Source: Roseburia sp. (lineage in GTDB: Bacteria; Bacillota; Clostridia; Lachnospirales; Lachnospiraceae). From it: a stretch of DNA of 10,680 nt. The notes below the pieces were generated by a model. That model was not told where the DNA came from. It saw nothing but the letters and a program-made list of their open reading frames with translations, and ran no database searches. The first letter of the stretch is position 1, and the number at the start of each line of letters is the position of its first letter. The stretch spans positions 1-10,680 of the forward strand of contig JAGASC010000036.1 of NCBI GenBank assembly GCA_017621905.1, written 5' to 3'. The position numbers were made by a program, and so were the translations under genes. Below are positions 6,562-10,680 of the stretch, piece by piece.

Positions 6562-6770
6562 AAAAGGTAAATGGAAGTCTGACAATTGAAGCAGCAATGA
6601 TTCTGCCTCTTGTGCTGATGCTTTTTGCGATGGCGATGAATGGAGGAATCCGGTTGTATCAGGAATGCAGGGATACTGCCATTTCTATCCGTGAGGAAGA
6701 AGAAATTGATGTGATAACAATGTTTTACAATTGGGAAATGCTGGAGGGTGTAAGAAAGGATGAAAATTGA
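6558..6770 (+). CDS. Very short TadE-like pseudopilin
   Basis: The 70-residue protein reads MKKVNGSLTIEAAMILPL at its start: a short basic leader, a Gly-Ser junction with Glu at +5, and a hydrophobic helix (about residues 7-27). A charged 40-residue tail follows. This is the TadE/TadF pseudopilin form reduced to little more than the helix. It begins with ATG at 6558, overlapping the stop of the prepilin peptidase as ATGA, and its 3' end overlaps the FHA gene by 11 bases, so translation is probably coupled on both sides. An in-frame open region upstream (from 6414) is a shadow of the peptidase gene. It is probably a minor component of the pilus base; the tail is too short for a folded domain. 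Confidence 0.8.
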   Translation: MKKVNGSLTIEAAMILPLVLMLFAMAMNGGIRLYQECRDTAISIREEEEIDVITMFYNWEMLEGVRKDEN

Positions 6771-7998
6771 ATATGTCAGAAATATGATGGCAAGCCATAT
6801 GGTGATCGAACAAAAAAAGGAACTGGAGGAGTGGGAGTCAGAAATGATTTCTAACTGCCAGTCGAAAGGAATTTTGTTCGCGAAAAACCAGCGGGAGGAT
6901 GAACGGGAAATGCTCTGGTATGATATTACAGGGCGGCAGGCTTTGGAGGTAATCTTAGAATCCAGAGAAATGGATTATGCAATGCTGTGCCATTTTTTGA
7001 TGCAGCTTTATGAAGTGGCAGAGACCCTGGAGGCACATCTGCTTTTGTCAGATGCATTGCTGCTGCGGCCGGAGTGTATTTTTGCGGATTACGGTATGAA
7101 TCAGATTTATTTTTGTTATTATCCGGGCAATGAGGAAAATTTATCGCAGGCTTTTGGCAATTTAATGGAATATCTGCTGACTAGGCTGGATCATCAGGAT
7201 GAACGGGCGGTGGAGACGGCTTATGGGATTTATGAGAAGGTGGTAACAGAGGGAGCCGGCCTGCTGAAATTGGGGGAATGGCTGCGAGCGCCTTATGGAA
7301 AGGAACGTGGGGCTAATGAGGAGGAACAGGGAAGCCTGGAGATTGAACATATAGACAAAACGTCGGAAATATCGGGAAAAAGAGAATTGGAAACACCGGG
7401 AAAAAGAGAATTGGAAACGCCGGAGAAAAAAGAATTGGAAATGCCGGGGAAAAGAGGACTGGAGATGCCGGGGAAAAGAGAACAGGAGGTGTGGGAAGAA
7501 GAGTCAGAAGGCGTGTCAGAACAGCGGAAGAATGGCGTTTTTCAGAAAATTGCAAAAAAGCTGGGAGATATGATTGAGAGCCTGCGATCCGGCGGCCGGA
7601 AAAAAAGAGAGAATGAGCAAGATGAACCTTTTGTATTTGAGCCGGAGGAAGAAACGGAAATAAAAACATCAAGGCCCACGGTACTGCTGACACAAATTTC
7701 AAAGCAACCGGAAGGAATTTTGCGATATGAGGGCAGCAGTGGATGCAGCGATTTAGAAATAAAAAATACACCTTATGTAATAGGAAGCGAAGAAACCTGC
7801 GACGGCTATATTCCCAGCGGTACGGTGAGCCGACGACACGCGCGGATTACCCGGGTGGAGGACATTTATTTTATTGAAGATCTGAATTCCTCCAATGGAA
7901 CCTATGTTGGAGGGGAGCTGCTGAATTACAAAGTAAAAATGAGCCTGCAGAAAAACGAGATTATCTTGTTTGCAGATGAAAAATTTAGATTTATTTAA
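6760..7998 (+). CDS. FHA-domain protein with DUF6382-like N-terminus
   Basis: The 412-residue protein has no signal peptide or membrane segment and should be cytoplasmic. Residues 1-170 resemble the DUF6382 region that precedes FHA domains in clostridial tad loci (from memory). Residues 206-245 are five octapeptide repeats and 246-305 a charged linker. Residues about 318-412 form a C-terminal FHA domain with the phosphothreonine-binding signatures: YVIGS (339-343), SRRHARI (357-363) and NSSNGTYV (376-383). FHA domains bind phosphothreonine peptides, so the protein probably links pilus assembly to Ser/Thr phosphorylation. No kinase is in the window. Its ATG overlaps the previous gene by 11 bases, with AAGAAAGG just upstream. 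It is the last gene of the tad cluster visible here. Confidence 0.88.
   Translation: MKIEYVRNMMASHMVIEQKKELEEWESEMISNCQSKGILFAKNQREDEREMLWYDITGRQALEVILESREMDYAMLCHFLMQLYEVAETLEAHLLLSDALLLRPECIFADYGMNQIYFCYYPGNEENLSQAFGNLMEYLLTRLDHQDERAVETAYGIYEKVVTEGAGLLKLGEWLRAPYGKERGANEEEQGSLEIEHIDKTSEISGKRELETPGKRELETPEKKELEMPGKRGLEMPGKREQEVWEEESEGVSEQRKNGVFQKIAKKLGDMIESLRSGGRKKRENEQDEPFVFEPEEETEIKTSRPTVLLTQISKQPEGILRYEGSSGCSDLEIKNTPYVIGSEETCDGYIPSGTVSRRHARITRVEDIYFIEDLNSSNGTYVGGELLNYKVKMSLQKNEIILFADEKFRFI
7375..7494 (+). repeat. Five 24-bp (octapeptide) repeats in the FHA gene
   Basis: The in-frame units start at 7375, 7399, 7423, 7447 and 7471. They encode GKRELETP, GKRELETP, EKKELEMP, GKRGLEMP and GKREQEVW. 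The first two units differ by one base (ACA against ACG), pointing to recent slippage, while the last is most diverged. They form a charged, proline-spaced linker between the N-terminal domain and the FHA domain. The first two units carry threonine in a TP context. Confidence 0.93.
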
Positions 7999-8019
7999 GA
8001 AAAAAACAGGCACCTCTAT

Positions 8020-8048
8020 TTGCATTCTGTCGCTGTAATATCTATAAT
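8020..8048 (+). promoter_or_regulatory. Sigma-A-type promoter for the rhomboid gene
   Basis: TTGCAT (8020-8025) and a perfect TATAAT (8043-8048) are separated by exactly 17 bases. The -10 box ends 33 bases before the chosen ATG. No terminator is visible between the FHA gene stop (7998) and this promoter, so some readthrough from the tad operon is also possible. Confidence 0.75.
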
Positions 8049-8081
8049 TAACGATATCAAAGGGCAGAGGAAGTGCAGATT

Positions 8082-9164
8082 ATGATTTTAAAAGAAATAC
8101 AGGAAGTCTTTTTTCGGGAGGGCTACCGCTTTTTCGGAGTAAAGCCGGAGGATATAGGCGTTTTTTATAAATACTATCAGGAAGGGTTTCACATTGTTAT
8201 GGTGGTGGACACGGAGCACGGATTTTCCATGAGCGGGGAACAGCATCGTATCATAGCGGACCGGGTAAAAAGTATCTTCTATCATCCCCAGGGAAAGCTT
8301 GCAGATTTTCCGGAAGGCTTTCCGGTCTATCACGTGGAGCTTCTCACTTTGCTGGTGGGAAATAATACAGAGCAGATTCGGACGCTCTGTGCAGCCGGGG
8401 AAAATATATGGGGATATTTGACTGCGGAAAGACGGCTGCTGATTTATGAAAATCAGCCGGGAGACTTCTGGGGACTGCGTTCTGCGCTGGAGGGACTGCA
8501 GCAGACATCACCCACGGCTTCGGCAAGGCCGACGTCTCCAAAACAGAGGAGATTTTCAGCTTTTTCGGAAATAAAGAAAAAAAACTATCCTTATATAACG
8601 ATTGGAATCGTGGTAATCAATGTCATCGTATATCTGGTTTTGGAGTGGATCGGAGACACGGAGGATGCATGGTTTATTGCTTCCCACGGAGGAATGTACC
8701 CGCTGCTCATTCGCGATGGCGATCAGTGGTGGCGTATCCTGACAGCGGGATTTATCCATTTTGGAATCGCACATCTGGCCAATAATATGGTGGTTTTTGC
8801 ATTGATTGGTGAGCGATTGGAGCGGGCAGTGGGGCATATACGCATGACAGTGATTTATTTGCTTTCGCTGATCGGAGGCGGGCTGCTTTCTTATGCTGTG
8901 ATGCTGAATACCGGAGACTACGCCGTGTCTGCCGGGGCTTCCGGCGCTGTGTTCGGAGTCATCGGCGGTATGCTCTGGGTGGTCATCCTCCATCGGGGGC
9001 GTTTTGAAGGGATGACAGTCAGGAAATATGTTTTTATGATTGTATTGAGCCTGTACTATGGCTTTTCCTCAATCAATGTTGATAATTGGGCCCATATCGG
9101 AGGCATGGTAACAGGGTTTATCGTTACGGCTATTTTGTATCACCGAAAATCGCAAAAATGTTGA
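8082..9164 (+). CDS. Rhomboid-family intramembrane serine protease
   Basis: The 360-residue protein has a soluble N-terminal region (about residues 1-165) that I do not recognise, followed by a six-segment rhomboid core. The signatures are complete: HFGIAHLANNM (H226, H231, N235), the catalytic serine in SAGASGAVFG (S287) and the catalytic histidine in NWAHIGGMVTG (H338). The enzyme would cleave transmembrane helices within the lipid bilayer; its substrate is unknown. The ATG at 8082 is preferred over the GTG at 8073 because the GAGG sequence (8067-8070) is about 11 bases from the ATG and only 2 from the GTG. The gene has its own promoter and a hairpin at its 3' end shared with the convergent kinase gene. 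A link with the pilus proteins next door, many of which have single membrane helices, is possible but unproven. Confidence 0.93.
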   Translation: MILKEIQEVFFREGYRFFGVKPEDIGVFYKYYQEGFHIVMVVDTEHGFSMSGEQHRIIADRVKSIFYHPQGKLADFPEGFPVYHVELLTLLVGNNTEQIRTLCAAGENIWGYLTAERRLLIYENQPGDFWGLRSALEGLQQTSPTASARPTSPKQRRFSAFSEIKKKNYPYITIGIVVINVIVYLVLEWIGDTEDAWFIASHGGMYPLLIRDGDQWWRILTAGFIHFGIAHLANNMVVFALIGERLERAVGHIRMTVIYLLSLIGGGLLSYAVMLNTGDYAVSAGASGAVFGVIGGMLWVVILHRGRFEGMTVRKYVFMIVLSLYYGFSSINVDNWAHIGGMVTGFIVTAILYHRKSQKC

Positions 9165-9173
9165 TTTTGCGAT
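9149..9173 (-). terminator. Hairpin between convergent rhomboid and kinase genes
   Basis: A perfect 9-bp stem, ATCGCAAAA (9149-9157) and TTTTGCGAT (9165-9173), has a 7-base loop that includes the rhomboid stop codon. Read on the minus strand, the stem is followed by a short TTTT, which fits a weak intrinsic terminator for the kinase gene ending at 9200. On the plus strand no T-run follows. The stem is AT-rich, so efficiency is doubtful. Confidence 0.45.
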
Positions 9174-9199
9174 GAAAAGCCGATATACTGAAAGTGACA

Positions 9200-9850
9200 T
9201 TATTGATTTTGTGAAAAGGGCAGTGTAATCGTAAAGGTACAGCCGTCCCCTGGCCGGGAATCGCATTGGATGCTTCCCTGATGGGATTCGATAATCTGTT
9301 GTGTAATCACAAGTCCCAGGCCGCTTCCGCCGGTCTTTGAGGTAATGAACGGCTGGAAAATGCTGGCAGCGACGGCAGGATCTAAGCCTCCGCCATGGTC
9401 GGTGATCGTGATGTGCAATCGCCCGCGTTTGGAGAAGACGCGCAGCTCTATTGTGTCCGGTTTGTCGGTGGCTTCATAGGCATTTTTAATAATGTTTACA
9501 ATCGCCTGCTTCATAAGCTGGATATCCAGTTCCACCAACGGAAGGTTTTCCTCTATGGACAGGCAGTAGTTGAAATCTTTCCAGGAAAAGGCACGAATCG
9601 ATTTTTCAATCTGGTTCATGAGGGTATGAATGTCCAATTTCATCACTTTCGGACTGCCGTACAGGCGTGTGGAGGAAAGCTGTGTCACTATATTTTTCAA
9701 AAAATCGATTTCGGACATGGCCTCGTTCCAGTAGTCAAAAAGGCAAACTTCCGGATGCTTTTTGGCTACCAGCTGCAGTGAGCCGCTGATGAGTGTGATA
9801 GAATTTTTAATTTCATGAAAAATATTAAGGTAATCTTCGTTATCTAACAT
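9200..9850 (-). CDS. Sensor-less histidine kinase
   Basis: The 216-residue protein consists only of a kinase core. A phosphoacceptor helix near the N-terminus contains FHEIKNSITLISG (His12), as in NtrB/KinA-like HisKA domains. The C-terminal HATPase domain has an N box (IVNIIKNAYEA, about 117-127), a G1 box DHGGGLD (151-157), an F box (IFQPF, 165-169) and a G2 box GGSGLGL (174-180). No membrane segment or PAS/HAMP region is present, and the frame upstream of the ATG has no usable start before a stop. The protein should therefore be cytoplasmic and take its signal from a partner. No response regulator is in the window. It would autophosphorylate on His12 and pass phosphate to an unlinked regulator. 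The ribosome binding site is weak. Confidence 0.9.
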   Translation of the reverse strand: MLDNEDYLNIFHEIKNSITLISGSLQLVAKKHPEVCLFDYWNEAMSEIDFLKNIVTQLSSTRLYGSPKVMKLDIHTLMNQIEKSIRAFSWKDFNYCLSIEENLPLVELDIQLMKQAIVNIIKNAYEATDKPDTIELRVFSKRGRLHITITDHGGGLDPAVAASIFQPFITSKTGGSGLGLVITQQIIESHQGSIQCDSRPGDGCTFTITLPFSQNQ

Positions 9851-10088
9851 AGGAATACCACTGCCTTTCCGTGTAATTGATGATTTGTCTGTGGAATGTA
9901 ACTTATGGATATGCTTTTATCGTAGAACCGACTTGGAGAGTTGGCCTGTATTTCTTTCGTGATAAATTACTTTGAGTTTTTTTAGGAAGTGCTTTCAATT
10001 AGTTTATCATGATTGCCACAGATGTTCAATAACAATAATGTAACAAAAATTGACAAAAGTAATACGAAAAAAGGAGAGAAACGACAAA
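9851..10088. other. Divergent intergenic region, kinase and HIT genes
   Basis: This 238-base AT-rich stretch must hold promoters for both divergent genes. On the plus strand TTGACA occurs at 10050-10055 but is too close to the HIT ribosome binding site to leave room for a -10 box. TTGCCA (10013-10018), with a poor TAATGT 17 bases on, is a weak candidate. On the minus strand TTGAAC followed 17 bases later by TAAACT (about 10026 down to 9998) is a weak candidate for the kinase. No hairpin, small gene or RNA gene is evident. Confidence 0.3.
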
Positions 10089-10505
10089 ATGAGAGATGAA
10101 AATTGTGTTTTTTGCAAGATTATTGAAGGGAAAATTCCTTCCAATACGATTTATGAGGATGAGGAATTCAAAGTGATTCTGGACATCAGTCCGGCGTCTA
10201 AGGGACACGCACTGCTTCTTCCGAAGGAGCATTATGCAGACATCTATGAAATTGATGAGGAGCTGCTGGGGAGAGCTATGAAGCTGGCAAAAAAACTGGC
10301 AATTCATATGACGGAAGTGCTCGGATGTGATGGATTTAATATTTTGCAGAACAACCATGAGGTTGCAGGGCAGACTGTTTTTCACTTTCATATGCATCTG
10401 ATCCCTCGTTATCAGAATGCGAAAAATGACGATATTCTGATGTGGAATCATGAATCCTTTACAGCGGAGGAGTTTGCCGAAATTCGGGATGCATTAAAGC
10501 TTTAA
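10089..10505 (+). CDS. HIT-family (histidine triad) nucleotide-binding protein
   Basis: The 138-residue protein is a typical HINT/HIT-branch hydrolase of nucleoside phosphoramidates or dinucleoside polyphosphates. The histidine triad is in QTVFHFHMHLIPRY (H99, H101, H103; His103 is in the catalytic-triad position by alignment). The N-terminal CVFCKIIEGKIPS contains C6-x2-C9, and His48 (PKEHY) probably completes the zinc site seen in many bacterial members. The ATG at 10089 is chosen because AAGGAG (10071-10076) precedes it and the conserved family start begins there. The in-frame GTG/ATG codons further upstream would add a basic tail not found in the family. It is a complete, ordinary housekeeping gene. 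Its 3' end is followed after 34 bases by copy B of the dispersed hairpin element. Confidence 0.95.
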   Translation: MRDENCVFCKIIEGKIPSNTIYEDEEFKVILDISPASKGHALLLPKEHYADIYEIDEELLGRAMKLAKKLAIHMTEVLGCDGFNILQNNHEVAGQTVFHFHMHLIPRYQNAKNDDILMWNHESFTAEEFAEIRDALKL

Positions 10506-10539
10506 AAGAACTTAATATGGATGCTGTTATAGCAGACTA

Positions 10540-10648
10540 TTTCTATCTATTCACTATTTTCAATCAGAACCGCTCACTCGCTGAGCGGTTCGTACACGCG
10601 CCATGCAGTTTACTGCATGTGTGCATCAGTTTTACGAAACTCCCATGC
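10540..10648 (+). repeat. Dispersed hairpin element, copy B
   Basis: This 109-bp copy has the same two outer ends as 5995-6119 in opposite orientation: 10540-10581 (one gap and three mismatches) and 10622-10648 (one mismatch). Its interior (10582-10621) is different. Hairpin one is a perfect 10-bp stem, GAACCGCTCA (10567-10576) and TGAGCGGTTC (10582-10591), with its left arm inside the conserved end. Hairpin two is CATGCAGT (10602-10609) and ACTGCATG (10612-10619). No T-run follows either stem. It may act as an untypical terminator for the HIT gene, but its dispersed nature points to a mobile repeat. Confidence 0.88.
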
Positions 10649-10680
10649 GGAATAGATTTATGGTGCTGCCGAAGCATGTA
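10632..10680 (-). other. Possible 3' end of a minus-strand gene ending in MGVS
   Basis: On the minus strand a frame is open from the window edge for 15 codons and ends ...NLFRMGVS before a TAA (10634-10632). Its last residues come from the end of repeat copy B, exactly as the TadE-like gene ends in MGVS in copy A. Fifteen codons are too few to prove a gene, and other frames on this strand are also open here. Confidence 0.2.

Noticed and set aside
7313..7771. Minus-strand frame of 152 codons with Pro/Phe-rich repeats
   Set aside because: It is the antisense reading of the octapeptide repeats in the FHA gene; the low-complexity repeat explains the open frame.
9395..9781. Plus-strand frame of 128 codons opposite the kinase
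   Set aside because: The kinase on the minus strand shows all catalytic boxes in order; this frame shows none of any family.
10050..10055. Perfect TTGACA as -35 box of the HIT gene
   Set aside because: The expected -10 position falls on the ribosome binding site (10071-10076), so it would give a leaderless or misplaced transcript.
10567..10591. Standard rho-independent terminator for the HIT gene
   Set aside because: The stem is strong but no T-run follows on either strand, and its left arm belongs to the conserved end of a dispersed repeat.

Overview
The window looks like a chromosomal segment from a Gram-positive anaerobe of the class Clostridia, most likely a Lachnospiraceae-type gut Firmicute. 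This rests on strong AGGAG-type ribosome binding sites, frequent GTG starts, a sigma-A-like promoter with a 17-nt spacer, and above all the gene set: a Firmicute-style tad (tight adherence / Flp pilus) locus carrying DUF5702-like, TadE-like and DUF6382-FHA-like proteins. The assignment comes from recognising these families, not from a database search.

Bases 1-7998 hold the downstream part of the tad locus, all on the + strand: the 3' part of the CpaF/TadA secretion ATPase (2-889), TadB (945-1682), a TadC-like protein with a large inserted extracytoplasmic domain (1815-3098), a 55-residue Flp1-like pilin (3263-3430, GTG start), a large DUF5702/TadG-like protein with a 13-residue internal repeat (3465-5093), a TadE-like pseudopilin with two tandem Cys/His modules (5112-6011), a prepilin peptidase (6148-6561), a tiny TadE-like pseudopilin (6558-6770) and a cytoplasmic FHA protein with an octapeptide repeat (6760-7998). 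Together they give an assembly motor (ATPase plus two platform proteins), a fibre subunit, minor pseudopilins, the processing protease and a phosphothreonine-reading accessory protein. The start of the ATPase and any TadZ/CpaE, CpaB or CpaC-type genes lie upstream and cannot be seen.

Bases 7999-10680 hold three separate units. A rhomboid intramembrane protease (8082-9164) has its own good promoter (8020-8048). A small histidine kinase without a sensor region (minus strand, 9850-9200) converges on it. A HIT-family nucleotide-binding protein (10089-10505) is divergent from the kinase.

The most unusual non-coding signal is a dispersed, hairpin-rich repeat present twice in inverted orientation (5995-6119 and 10540-10648). 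Both outer ends are conserved (about 43 bp and 27 bp), but the hairpins between them are unrelated. One end runs into the 3' end of the TadE-like gene and supplies its last codons and stop. Related fragments may lie in the tadB-tadC gap and in the tadC-flp gap, so the tad operon seems to have been repeatedly invaded or punctuated by this element family.
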